NCBI RefSeq assembly: GCF_014334335.1
Contig: NZ_JACSEU010000001.1
Span: 248,001 to 312,000 of the forward strand
Length of the DNA stretch: 64,000 bases
Source: Treponema sp. Marseille-Q3903
GTDB taxonomy: Bacteria; Spirochaetota; Spirochaetia; Treponematales; Treponemataceae
Direction of reading: 5' to 3'
The position numbers and the translations under genes are program-made. Positions 34,394 to 43,397 of the stretch are shown here, piece after piece. A model generated the notes under the pieces. That model did no database searches. It was not told where the DNA came from and saw only the letters and a list, made by a program, of their open reading frames with translations. Within the stretch, counting starts at the first letter, position 1, and the number at the start of each line of letters is the position of its first letter.

Positions 34394-34619
34394 AAAATTA
34401 AATATTTTTTTAACTCAGATTCTATGTTTTTTTATTCGTTTTTATCAGATTTGTATTTCACAATTGCACAGACCGTGTTGCAGATTTACGCCGACTTGCT
34501 CTGCGTATGCACTTGAAGCAATTAAAAAATATGGACCTTTTAAGGGGCTCATTCTCTCAATTAAACGAATCTTAAAATGTAATCCTTTTCATGAAGGCGG
34601 TTATGACCCCGTGCCATAA
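34386..34619 (+). CDS. yidD: Membrane protein insertion efficiency factor YidD
   Basis: 77 residues, the usual size. Family core: [34 protein letters not shown], then GGYDPVP at the C terminus. Assists YidC-dependent insertion at the inner membrane through an amphipathic N-terminal helix. Overlaps rnpA by 8 bp; yidC follows after 26 bp. Confidence 0.98.
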   Translation: MIKKLNIFLTQILCFFIRFYQICISQLHRPCCRFTPTCSAYALEAIKKYGPFKGLILSIKRILKCNPFHEGGYDPVP

Positions 34620-34645
34620 TCTTAAAAAATATCAGGAGAAAAGAA

Positions 34646-36487
34646 GTGGATAAAAATACTATATGGGCAATTTTGCTCTCTACAATTGTTATTATTGCAT
34701 CTTATTTTGTTCTACCAATGGTTTTTCCAGGTCTTAAATTGGGTTTGGGAAATCAGCAATCACAGACAGAATCTGTTGCAGAACCTGCTGAACTTTCATT
34801 GGAAAATGAAAACAAAACAGCAGCTACAGAAAAAAAATCTGAAAATCAAGAACTTGTAGAAGCAGAGGTAGAAAACAATTCTGAAGAAAAAAAAGAATCG
34901 CTAAAAGAAGAAAAATTTACAATCGTAACTAATAAAGCAGAAGTTGTTTTTACAAATAAAGGTGGCGATATCATAAGTTACAAATTGCTCGATCACAAGG
35001 ATATGGATACAGACGATTATGTACAGTTGGCAGATAACGTCAATTCCTTGAACAGAGCGGGTGCGATTGCAATCGGCAAAGCAGATGCAAAAATTATAGA
35101 TGATATTTTCAATGTAGAAAAAACAGACAAATCGATTACTTTTACAAAACCTATTACGGCAAAAGGTAAAAAGCTTGTCCTCAGAAAAGTTTATACTTTT
35201 AAAGATGATGAAAATGTATTCAAGTTAGATGTTCTTATTCACACAGCAGACGAAACCGGTCTAAACTCAGATGGAGTTGCTTATACAATCAGAACGTCTC
35301 CTCAGATAGGTCCACACTACGATCCAAAACAAAACCGCTATGAAAATCGCCAGTTCATCGCTCATAACGGAAATAAATATAAGAAAGTAGTTTTAGGAAA
35401 CAATCAATTTAAAGAATATGATAAAGATTTTATTTGGGCAGGAATTGCCGGAAAATACTTTGTTGAACTTGTGATTCCATCAGCTCCGGAGACAATAAAA
35501 GATGCATATTATTCTTCAAAAATTGAAGTAAATAACTATGCAAATGCTCAAGCTTTTATCGAACGAAATTCATTTTCAGGCTCAGATATCAGCGATACTT
35601 ATTACATGTATTATGGTCCGCGCAATGACAAAGATCTAAAACGCTACAATGTTGCAGAAAACAACGGATGGAACCTTGGAGGCAAACGCGTGAGCGATGC
35701 TTTGCAGACGAGCGGATGGCTTAATTGGCTTGAAAAGATTCTTAAAATGATTCTTGAATTGCTAAATAAAGTCATTCACAACTGGGGCGTTTCTATCATT
35801 GTTATGACAATTCTACTAAAAGTAATAATGTTCCCTATTTCGAAAAAACAGTCTATGGGAACATTAAAGATGCAGGATTTGCAGCCAAAACTTCAGGCCA
35901 TTCAGGCTAAGTATAAAGGCGATCAGCAGAAACTTCAGATGGAGACTTCTAAGCTCTACAAAGAAGCTGGCTATAATCCGGCAAGCGGATGCCTTCCTAT
36001 GTTATTTCAGTTCTTGGTATTGTTCGCTATGTACAATCTGTTCAATAATTACTTTGAATTCCGAGGGGCAATGTTTATTCCAAAGTGGATACCTGACCTT
36101 TCTACGGGAGATAACGTTTTAACTTGGGAAAAAGAAATACCGTTGATTTCAGGATTTACGGGAAACCATTTGAGACTTTTACCGATTATTTATACGGCAA
36201 CACAGCTCCTTTCGGGAAAAATCACGCAATATGGGCAAGCCGGTAACCCATCAGCTCAAAGCAAGACAACAATGAAGTTTATGATGTACGGTATGCCTAT
36301 TATGTTCTTTTTTATGTTCTACAACGCACCGGCTGGGCTTCTTCTTTATTGGCTAACAAGCAATATTCTTCAGATTTTTCAGCAGCTTCTCATAAATAAA
36401 ATGATGGCAGCAAAAAAAGCAGAAAATGCAGATAATAAAGTTGTTAGAAATCAGAAAACTTTGCCTCCAAAAGCAAAGAGAAAGTAA
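34646..36487 (+). CDS. yidC: Membrane protein insertase YidC
   Basis: 613 residues. N-terminal membrane helix (about 5-25), an acidic Glu/Lys-rich linker, a large periplasmic beta domain (about 90-350), then the conserved insertase core with five helices (GVSIIVMTILLKVIMFPISKKQ, GCLPMLFQFLVLFAMYNLF, PAGLLLYWLTSN) and a basic tail. The start is GTG 34646 with AGGAG upstream. This is the Gram-negative type with the large first periplasmic loop, as expected for a spirochaete. Confidence 0.98.
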   Translation: MDKNTIWAILLSTIVIIASYFVLPMVFPGLKLGLGNQQSQTESVAEPAELSLENENKTAATEKKSENQELVEAEVENNSEEKKESLKEEKFTIVTNKAEVVFTNKGGDIISYKLLDHKDMDTDDYVQLADNVNSLNRAGAIAIGKADAKIIDDIFNVEKTDKSITFTKPITAKGKKLVLRKVYTFKDDENVFKLDVLIHTADETGLNSDGVAYTIRTSPQIGPHYDPKQNRYENRQFIAHNGNKYKKVVLGNNQFKEYDKDFIWAGIAGKYFVELVIPSAPETIKDAYYSSKIEVNNYANAQAFIERNSFSGSDISDTYYMYYGPRNDKDLKRYNVAENNGWNLGGKRVSDALQTSGWLNWLEKILKMILELLNKVIHNWGVSIIVMTILLKVIMFPISKKQSMGTLKMQDLQPKLQAIQAKYKGDQQKLQMETSKLYKEAGYNPASGCLPMLFQFLVLFAMYNLFNNYFEFRGAMFIPKWIPDLSTGDNVLTWEKEIPLISGFTGNHLRLLPIIYTATQLLSGKITQYGQAGNPSAQSKTTMKFMMYGMPIMFFFMFYNAPAGLLLYWLTSNILQIFQQLLINKMMAAKKAENADNKVVRNQKTLPPKAKRK

Positions 36488-36524
36488 TACAATTAATGTT
36501 TAATAATATTTTGGGAGTATATAA

Positions 36525-37214
36525 ATGACTTACGAATTTGAAGGGAAAACGGAAAAAGAAGCCATAGAGATGGCAGTAAACGAGCTTGGCCTTGAAAGAG
36601 ACCAATTTGATGTTGAAATTCTTGAAACACAGAAAAATTCTATTTTTAAAAAGGGATATGTGAAAATTAGAGTTCACACTTTAGATGAAAGTAACAATTC
36701 TAAAGTTGATCATGAAGAAAAACATAAAAAAATAAACGCAGAACCTATTCCTCAGGATGAATTTGAACAAAAACTGATAGAGTTCATTGCAACTGTGATT
36801 AAAAAAATGGGCTATGAAGCAAAGGTTGACATCTCTTATCGCGAAAATAAAAAAATTGGAATAAGGATAGAATCTCCAAGTTCTTCAATTCTTATCGGTC
36901 GGAAAGGAAAAAACCTCGATGCGCTCCAGCTTCTTGCCAACATCTATGCGGGAATTCTTGGACATGAAGATGTCCGCATTATTCTTGATACTGAAAATTA
37001 TCGTATTCGCCGAGAGGAGACTCTTGTTCGTCTTGCGTATACAACAGCAGACAAAGTTCGTTCATCGCACAGTTCTATCTTGCTTGAACCAATGAATCCA
37101 TTCGAAAGAAGGCTGATACATACAACTTTGAACGATATTCCAGATGTTGAAACAAAAAGCGAAGGAACAGGAGTTTATAAACAAGTCCGCGTTCTTTATA
37201 AAGGAATCCGCTGA
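36525..37214 (+). CDS. jag: Jag/KhpB RNA-binding protein
   Basis: 229 residues: Jag_N domain (1-50, EFEGKTEKEAIEMAVNELGL), a short acidic linker, a KH domain with SSSILIGRKGKNLDALQLL, and a C-terminal R3H domain (MNPFERRLIHTTLNDIPDVET). In Gram-positives the KhpA/KhpB pair binds RNA and affects cell division and envelope genes. Conserved position after yidC. The next gene's ATG overlaps its stop (TGATG). Confidence 0.95.
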   Translation: MTYEFEGKTEKEAIEMAVNELGLERDQFDVEILETQKNSIFKKGYVKIRVHTLDESNNSKVDHEEKHKKINAEPIPQDEFEQKLIEFIATVIKKMGYEAKVDISYRENKKIGIRIESPSSSILIGRKGKNLDALQLLANIYAGILGHEDVRIILDTENYRIRREETLVRLAYTTADKVRSSHSSILLEPMNPFERRLIHTTLNDIPDVETKSEGTGVYKQVRVLYKGIR

Positions 37215-38020
37215 TGAGGGAAAAAATGGTTGCAAAATTAATCTGCTGTTTTCTTTTGTCTTTAGGTTGTGCTGCATTGTTTGCCGAGAATTTAAAAGTA
37301 AAACAGATTGTTGAGCCTAAATATTATGACACGCTTGTAAAAGAAGGTCTTTATTCCGAATACAGAGATGATGGAGATACGATATATAAACTTCTTCCCA
37401 AGTCCGTGTACAGCAAGCAAATCCAAGATGGCGCCGTTGAAAAAGCACCAAAAGGTTTTGCTTTTACTTACGAAGGCCTGTATCTTTTGAATAAAAAGGA
37501 ATTGCTTAAAAAAAGTAATTCGTCTGCTTCTACAATCACAATAGACGACGTAACGAGAGTTGCCAGAACAGTCTCAAAAATGGAAGGAATGATGTACTAT
37601 TCCACTACGCATAAAAAAGACAGAGTTCTTTATAAAAAATGCTTTATGATTGCAGGTCCTGGAGATAAAACAAAAATTGCAGATGAAAATACGGGAAATG
37701 CGGATGGACAAGTTTCTTACTGTCTTCAAGATGATGCAAGTTTTGGAGTAAATACTTATAAACTCAATTATTTTCAGAAAAACGATGAGATGTTTTGCCG
37801 CTTTGAACTTCTTGATGAGTTGGGAATAGGACCATTCCATGCTATAATGCCCGGCAAAATGATCACCAACATGGTTGCAATTGATTGCGGAGACGATTTG
37901 CTTCTTTATCTTTGTACAGATCTCGATGCAAAAAAACTTCCGGGAATACGCAAACAAGTAACAGATTCTATGACTTCAAGAATGGATGCTGTTTATAAAT
38001 GGTTTCTTACACAATTTTAA
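37214..38020 (+). CDS. Exported protein of unknown function
   Basis: 268 residues with a cleavable signal peptide (LICCFLLSLGCAALFAE; signal peptidase I site near Ala-Glu 24). The mature part has VEPKYYDTLVKEGLYSEYRDDG near the start, a central ITIDDVTRVARTVSKMEGM and a C-terminal PGIRKQVTDSMTSRMDAVYKW. I recognise it only as a type of conserved periplasmic protein in treponemes, possibly DUF6675. The start overlaps the jag stop, with AAGGA 8 nt upstream; ATG 37226 with GAGGG is an alternative. Confidence 0.8.
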   Translation: MREKMVAKLICCFLLSLGCAALFAENLKVKQIVEPKYYDTLVKEGLYSEYRDDGDTIYKLLPKSVYSKQIQDGAVEKAPKGFAFTYEGLYLLNKKELLKKSNSSASTITIDDVTRVARTVSKMEGMMYYSTTHKKDRVLYKKCFMIAGPGDKTKIADENTGNADGQVSYCLQDDASFGVNTYKLNYFQKNDEMFCRFELLDELGIGPFHAIMPGKMITNMVAIDCGDDLLLYLCTDLDAKKLPGIRKQVTDSMTSRMDAVYKWFLTQF

Positions 38021-38031
38021 CAAAAAGAGTT

Positions 38032-38135
38032 GTGATAAAAATTACTTCCGTGTGATTTTTATCACGAAAGTTTATTTTGTGCGTCGCACTTTATAAACTT
38101 TGTTTCAGCGCATCCGTGCGCTGCCGCTAACGCGG
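38032..38135 (+). repeat. Hairpin array in the immunophilin leader
   Basis: Four successive stems: GTGATAAAAAT / ATTTTTATCAC (38032-38065); AAAGTTTAT / ATAAACTTT enclosing GTGC-GTC-GCAC (38067-38101); CAGCGCA-TCCG-TGCGCTG (38106-38123); CCGC-TAAC-GCGG (38124-38135). Then TTTTTTATGGGGATAAAAAATG leads into the gene. This is the same plan and exit motif as at 18112-18333. Confidence 0.78.
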
Positions 38136-38156
38136 TGTTTTTTATGGGGATAAAAA

Positions 38157-39200
38157 ATGATAAAAAAAATGAAGAAAATTTTTTCAGGACTTTTGATTTC
38201 GCTTGCGTTGATTTCAAATGCGGCGTGCAGTCCTAAGGGGAAAAGTATGGATGCTTTGAAAGGAAAAGAAGGTCTTTTTGCTGTTATTACAACAGAAAAA
38301 GGTGAAATTATTTTAAAACTTTTTTATAAAGAAACGCCGATGACAGTTGCTAATTTTGTAGGGCTTGCAGAAGGTACACTTGACGCTGCCAAAGGAAAAC
38401 CTTTTTATGATGGCTTGAAATTTCATCGGGTAATTTCTGATTTTATGATTCAAGGTGGAGATCCGGCAGGAAACGGAACTGGTGGCCCCGGCTACAAATT
38501 TCCAGATGAATTTGTAGAAGGTTTTATCTTCGACAAACCGGGAAAACTCGCAATGGCAAATTCCGGCACAAACACGAACGGTTCTCAGTTTTTTATCACA
38601 CACGTTCCAACTGACTGGCTGAATTATAAACACACAATTTTTGGAGAAGTAGTTTCCGGACAAGATATTGTCGATTCTGTTTCTCAGGGCGATACAATAA
38701 AATCTATCAAGATTATCAGACAGGGAAAAGATGCCGAAGCATTTAAAGTAACTCAAGAGTCTTTTGATGCGATGAAAGAACCTGCAAAAGGTGCTGCTGC
38801 AAAATTCCTTTCTGCACAAAAAACAAAAGCAATTGCCAAAGTTATCGAAGGGTGTGAAAAGTCAAAAAGCGGCATTTACTATAAGATATTGAAAGAAGGT
38901 AGCGGAGCTGTTTGCGGCAAAGGTAAAAAAGTAACAGTTGAATACAAAGGTTACTTACCAAGCGGACAGATATTTGATGCTTCTAAAGAATTTCATCCAC
39001 AGGGACACGATCCGCTTATGTTCACGACAGCCGGCGGAGAGATGATTCCGGGCTTTGACGAAATGGTTCAGGAAATGAAATTCGGTGAGACTCGAAAGAT
39101 TGTGATACCTCCAGAACTTGCTTACGGTTCATACGGAGTTCCACAGGCTGGAATTCCAGGAGATTCTTACATCTGCTTTGATGTCAAGCTTGTAAAATAA
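38157..39200 (+). CDS. Dual-family immunophilin lipoprotein (cyclophilin + FKBP)
   Basis: 347 residues. Lipoprotein signal with lipobox NAAC (Cys24). A cyclophilin domain covers about 38-200 (FHRVISDFMIQGGDP, GSQFFITH), followed by a linker to about 255 and an FKBP domain to the end (VEYKGYLPSGQIFD, GEMIPGFDEMVQEM, IPPELAYGSYG). Both prolyl isomerase families in one chain match the CFBP type described from Treponema denticola and Flavobacterium. Expected to help fold exported proteins in the periplasm. GGGGA lies 6 nt before ATG 38157. Confidence 0.94.
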   Translation: MIKKMKKIFSGLLISLALISNAACSPKGKSMDALKGKEGLFAVITTEKGEIILKLFYKETPMTVANFVGLAEGTLDAAKGKPFYDGLKFHRVISDFMIQGGDPAGNGTGGPGYKFPDEFVEGFIFDKPGKLAMANSGTNTNGSQFFITHVPTDWLNYKHTIFGEVVSGQDIVDSVSQGDTIKSIKIIRQGKDAEAFKVTQESFDAMKEPAKGAAAKFLSAQKTKAIAKVIEGCEKSKSGIYYKILKEGSGAVCGKGKKVTVEYKGYLPSGQIFDASKEFHPQGHDPLMFTTAGGEMIPGFDEMVQEMKFGETRKIVIPPELAYGSYGVPQAGIPGDSYICFDVKLVK

Positions 39201-39220
39201 AATATTGGGATAGAGAATTG

Positions 39221-40033
39221 TTAGGCTTTTATGCCTATCATCTCTCCCATTTTTACCTGAGTTTCAATATAATTTGCTGAATTATCAAGGATATCCGGTC
39301 TGATTTTTACGACATCTTTTTTTATCAAAAGTATGATTGTTGACCCACCGTATACAAAATAGCCCTTTTCTTTGCCGCGCTCAGCAAAGCATTCTTGCTC
39401 ATTGTTGACAATTTTTCCAACCAACATTGCGCCAACTTCCATCTGAACAACTTTACCAAATTCAGCAGATTCAATCACCGTAAATTCACGGCAATTTTCT
39501 GTGAATACCGGCAGCACCTCTAATGCGATTGGGCGCACTGTATGCAAAACCCCGGAGATAAAAAAATTACGGCTTTTTTTACCGCTCAAAGGATAAGCAT
39601 ATCTGTGATAATTATCTACGCAAAGTCTAAAAACCAAACACAATCCGTCATCATACTCTGAAGAGAGTTTTTCGTCTTTTAAAAGAGAACGCACGGTGTA
39701 ATGGCTTTGTTTTATAGGAATAACAGTATCGGATTTTATTTGCCAAACAGAAAGCAAACCATCGCTCGGAGACGGTAAATGAGACGAATCCATGTCAAAA
39801 GGTCTTTTGCCGTCTTTTATCTTGCGGCAAAAAAACTTATTGAATGTATCTACACCTTCCATCTGATAGTCGTCTAAATCGATGTTATTTTTTTTTGCAA
39901 AATTTTTAACAAGATTAAATGAAAGTTTTGAATCAAGATAACGACCTACAACTTTTGAGACGCAGCGAGAAGCAAGCAACTTTAAAACTTGCCGTCCGAG
40001 AATCGTTTTATATAAAAATTTAAGCGAGTCCAT
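39221..40033 (-). CDS. psd: Phosphatidylserine decarboxylase
   Basis: Converts phosphatidylserine to phosphatidylethanolamine. 270 residues. PSPSDG supplies the catalytic Asp, VDNYHRYAYP the His, and YGGSTI near residue 237 is the self-cleavage site where Ser becomes the pyruvoyl cofactor (usual LGST; GGST here). This is the longer bacterial form. Third gene of a unit with pssA and a flippase-like protein, 21 bp after pssA. Confidence 0.94.
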   Translation of the reverse strand: MDSLKFLYKTILGRQVLKLLASRCVSKVVGRYLDSKLSFNLVKNFAKKNNIDLDDYQMEGVDTFNKFFCRKIKDGKRPFDMDSSHLPSPSDGLLSVWQIKSDTVIPIKQSHYTVRSLLKDEKLSSEYDDGLCLVFRLCVDNYHRYAYPLSGKKSRNFFISGVLHTVRPIALEVLPVFTENCREFTVIESAEFGKVVQMEVGAMLVGKIVNNEQECFAERGKEKGYFVYGGSTIILLIKKDVVKIRPDILDNSANYIETQVKMGEMIGIKA

Positions 40034-40054
40034 AAGAGCTTAATGCAATTTTTT

Positions 40055-40759
40055 TCAGCGTTTGAGGAATACAAAAACAACTACAAGGATAACAGCTTCG
40101 ATTGCTCCAATAGCAACCATTATCAAAATATCTCTTGTTTTTGGTTTGCGAACCTGAATTTCTGAGATAAACAAAAATCCTACGATTGCGAGAAATAAGA
40201 AATAGAGAAACATGAGGTCAACATTTGTAAAAATGTGAAGGATTAAAATTGTCGGGAATATCAGTGCGGAACTTGTAACCGGCAATCCTACATAAACTTT
40301 GCGGGCGCCGTCTTCTGTCTCTTGTCTTTCTTCTTCCATGACATTGAAGTATGCAAGACGGATAAGCGCTGTAAGAACATACAAAACTGCAATTGTAGTT
40401 AAAATGACGATTACAACAGTCGGTTTTTCTGCAAGCCGCAGGAACTTGAAATTTGGAAGCATTGAATAAGAAATAGAAACTCTCATCATTGCAATTCCGA
40501 TGCAGGCAGGCAAAACTCCAAAACAAATCAAATCTGCAAGAGAGTCGATTTGAATGCCAAACTTTTTCATTTTTTCAGTGCGGTTTTTCTTTGTACGTGC
40601 AACTTTACCGTCGAACGCATCGCACAGACCGGAGAACATTAAAAAGAACATTCCAACGTATGGATGCCCAATTCCGTTTAAACACAGCATAATGCCTGCA
40701 GTTCCCGAAAGCATTGAAATGTAAGTAAGCCAAACAGTGTAATCAAAAAATCCAATCAT
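40055..40759 (-). CDS. pssA: CDP-diacylglycerol-serine O-phosphatidyltransferase
   Basis: Makes phosphatidylserine from CDP-diacylglycerol and serine. 234 residues, about seven to eight membrane helices. The CDP-alcohol motif is present: DAFDGKVAR, then FGIQIDSLAD (DGxxAR-x8-GxxxDxxxD form with its Asp metal ligands). Coupling to psd gives the phosphatidylethanolamine pathway. Starts 4 bp inside the end of the upstream flippase-like gene. Confidence 0.93.
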   Translation of the reverse strand: MIGFFDYTVWLTYISMLSGTAGIMLCLNGIGHPYVGMFFLMFSGLCDAFDGKVARTKKNRTEKMKKFGIQIDSLADLICFGVLPACIGIAMMRVSISYSMLPNFKFLRLAEKPTVVIVILTTIAVLYVLTALIRLAYFNVMEEERQETEDGARKVYVGLPVTSSALIFPTILILHIFTNVDLMFLYFLFLAIVGFLFISEIQVRKPKTRDILIMVAIGAIEAVILVVVFVFLKR

Positions 40760-41793
40760 TTTGAATTCAACCTCGCTTTATATCTTGTCATAATATATCC
40801 AAAAAGTACAGTAATAATGCTGATTGTTATACATGTGTAGAAAGAAATTCCACGACTCAATATTGCTAAATTATAAGCCGATTCTTCGTTCATCAAAAGC
40901 ATGTAACCGCAGAGCATTAAATATTCAGAAATCCCGATTGCACCCGGAACTGGTATAAAATTAGAGCCAAGTACAACATAAGCCTGAATGGCAAAGATAT
41001 TGAGACCTTTGGAAATGTCGCCGTGAAGTGCAAAATATGAAAAAACAGTTATCAATATCTGTGATATTCGTTGTAAAAAATTCAGGAAGAATACTTTAAT
41101 AAGAATTTTCTTTTTTCCGGCGATCACTCGGATACATTGATTGTAATTTGCAACAAGCGATTCGAGTTTGTTTTGTAGGCGCTCCGCTTCTTTTTTAAGA
41201 TGAATTTTATTTAAAATCTTTATCGCAAAATTCCCGAGCCGCATTATGATTGACTGATGTTTTAAAATCAACACAAATCCTGTAACAAGAAAAGCCAGCA
41301 TCACAATTCCAAAAATGATGACTATTTCTCCCAAAAGCGGGAAATCTTTAAAATAAAAAGGGAAAAAAATTAAAGTTGAAATTCCGAGCACAATGATTGA
41401 AATAGTGTACATTGTTACGTTCAAAATAAGAGAAACTGTAACCGCCGGAGCAGAAAATCCGTCTTTCAGCATAAAAAAAGCGCTTGCAGGCTGTCCTCCA
41501 GAGGCTGATGGAGTGATAGAGGAAAAATAAATATCGGCGGCAGAATAAAGGAAACCTCTGCGGTGTTTTGCTTTTAATCCAAGTCCTTTTAAAATCTGAA
41601 CAATCGATTCGCCTTCAAAAAAAATAAATAAAATTGTACATGCGATTGCTGCAAGCAACCAAATTAAAGATGCGTTTTTTATATTGTAAACAAAGTCTTG
41701 AAAAGAAAGTCCGCTGCTTTTAAAAATCGTAAAAATCGTCAAAGCAGATAAGATGAGAGCTACAAAAAACCAAAGTAATTTTTTATTTTTCAT
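40756..41793 (-). CDS. Flippase-like membrane protein (UPF0104/LPG synthase TM-like)
   Basis: 345 residues, about eight hydrophobic helices, with the family's SSITPSASGGQPASAFFML and PGAIGISEYLML blocks. The family includes the membrane half of MprF, which flips aminoacyl-lipids, and YbhN-like proteins. The 4 bp overlap with pssA suggests it moves or helps place PS/PE or another phospholipid; that is inference from position. First gene of the pssA-psd unit. Confidence 0.87.
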   Translation of the reverse strand: MKNKKLLWFFVALILSALTIFTIFKSSGLSFQDFVYNIKNASLIWLLAAIACTILFIFFEGESIVQILKGLGLKAKHRRGFLYSAADIYFSSITPSASGGQPASAFFMLKDGFSAPAVTVSLILNVTMYTISIIVLGISTLIFFPFYFKDFPLLGEIVIIFGIVMLAFLVTGFVLILKHQSIIMRLGNFAIKILNKIHLKKEAERLQNKLESLVANYNQCIRVIAGKKKILIKVFFLNFLQRISQILITVFSYFALHGDISKGLNIFAIQAYVVLGSNFIPVPGAIGISEYLMLCGYMLLMNEESAYNLAILSRGISFYTCITISIITVLFGYIMTRYKARLNSK

Positions 41794-41871
41794 ATATAAA
41801 TCGGTTTTAATTCTATCTCATTTGCTAAAATTATTCTATAGAGCATATTTTAGAGAGTATTTTAAGAAACA

Positions 41872-43224
41872 TTATAAGTTTATTATTCCAAGCACGTTTA
41901 AAATTGAACTGATTAAAATCACTAGGATAAAGATAGGAGCTATAAATCTGATACAAAATTTATAAAGAGCTTTTCCTGCGAACGAAGAAGATTTCATGAT
42001 TTCTTTTTCAATTTCTTTTGTGCCGACTCTCTTTAATACCAATAAACATGTTGCCATAGCTGCAATCGGCATCATAATTGAGTTTGTAGTAAAATCAAAA
42101 AAGTCTAGAATATCCATCTTAAAAATTTTTACAAAACTTAGAGAACTGAATCCGAGAGAATTTACAGAACCGAGTACGACCATGATTAAGGACATCATGA
42201 TTGTTGCTTTATGCCGAGACCAACCGAGTTCATCTTCAAAAGTTGAAATTGCTGTTTCAAGGAGAGCGATTGAGCTTGTCATTGCGGCAAAGAACACTAG
42301 AATAAAAAACATAATTCCAATAATGTTTCCGCCAGCCATTTCGGCAAAAATCTTTGGAATAGAGATGAACATCAGTGATGGACCGGCTTTCAATGCTGCA
42401 GGATCGTTTCCTGAAAAAGCAAAAACAGCAGGAATAATCATCAGCCCGGAGAGGACGGCGATTCCTGTGTCAAAGGCAGCAACCTGAAATGTAGATTTTT
42501 CAATATCAACATCAGAGTGCATGTAAGAACCATAAGTTATTAGAATTCCCATTGCAATTGAAAGAGAATAAAACATCTGTCCCATTGCGGCAACGACAGT
42601 CATCCATGAAAAATTGCTTAAATTTGGAACAAGAAAATATTTTATACCGTCGGCAGCTCCTTTTCTTGTCATCGAAAAAATTGCAATCACTACCGCAAGA
42701 ATTACGAGGATAGGCATCATGACTTTGGAAACGGCTTCAACTCCGTGTCGAACACCTGTAAATACGATTGTCAGAGAGATTATCGCAAAAACCAAAAACC
42801 ATATTTCTGTTGAAACAGGATTTGAAATAAACGATGTAAAAAATCCATCTAATGCTGCTTTTTCGCGGTTAAATGTGACATATTCAAAAAGATACTTGCA
42901 AACCCATCCGCCGATAACCGAATAATAAGGAACGATCAGCATTGGGATAATTGCGTTGATCCAACCTCCTGCTAAAGAAAGTTTTGAGTTCCTAAAATGT
43001 TTAAATGCACCGACCGGGCTCTTTCTTGCAATGCGACCAAGAGCCGTTTCACTGATGATCATTGTGTATCCAAAAGTCAAGGCGAGCAAAATGTATACAA
43101 GAAGGAATATACCGCCACCGTATTTTGCTGAAAGATAAGGAAAACGCCAGATGTTTCCTAAGCCAACTGCACTTCCTGCTGTTGCCAAAACATAACCTAG
43201 CCGACTGGAAAATTTGCTTCTCAT
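41872..43224 (-). CDS. Sodium-dependent transporter, NSS/SNF family
   Basis: 450 residues, 11-12 membrane helices. The NSS signature is at the N terminus: GYVLATAGSAVGLGNIWRFPYL (sodium and substrate site). Later GQMFYSLSIAMGILITYGSY is also conserved. Bacterial relatives (LeuT, TnaT, MhsT) import amino acids with sodium. The substrate is not predictable, though LeuT-type residues fit hydrophobic amino acids. Single gene, 78 bp beyond the flippase operon start, same direction as it. Confidence 0.93.
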   Translation of the reverse strand: MRSKFSSRLGYVLATAGSAVGLGNIWRFPYLSAKYGGGIFLLVYILLALTFGYTMIISETALGRIARKSPVGAFKHFRNSKLSLAGGWINAIIPMLIVPYYSVIGGWVCKYLFEYVTFNREKAALDGFFTSFISNPVSTEIWFLVFAIISLTIVFTGVRHGVEAVSKVMMPILVILAVVIAIFSMTRKGAADGIKYFLVPNLSNFSWMTVVAAMGQMFYSLSIAMGILITYGSYMHSDVDIEKSTFQVAAFDTGIAVLSGLMIIPAVFAFSGNDPAALKAGPSLMFISIPKIFAEMAGGNIIGIMFFILVFFAAMTSSIALLETAISTFEDELGWSRHKATIMMSLIMVVLGSVNSLGFSSLSFVKIFKMDILDFFDFTTNSIMMPIAAMATCLLVLKRVGTKEIEKEIMKSSSFAGKALYKFCIRFIAPIFILVILISSILNVLGIINL

Positions 43225-43397
43225 GATGAAACCGATGCTATCATTTATAATAAAAAAGGTCTATAAATGTATAAAACTTATTCGTTCAAACCGATTTATT
43301 TTCTTTAATAAAATTAAAGTTTTCTTTTAAAATACTTCATTTTTTTTCTCATTATCTATAGCAAAAAAAAAGAGGAATATGATATAATAATACGGCT

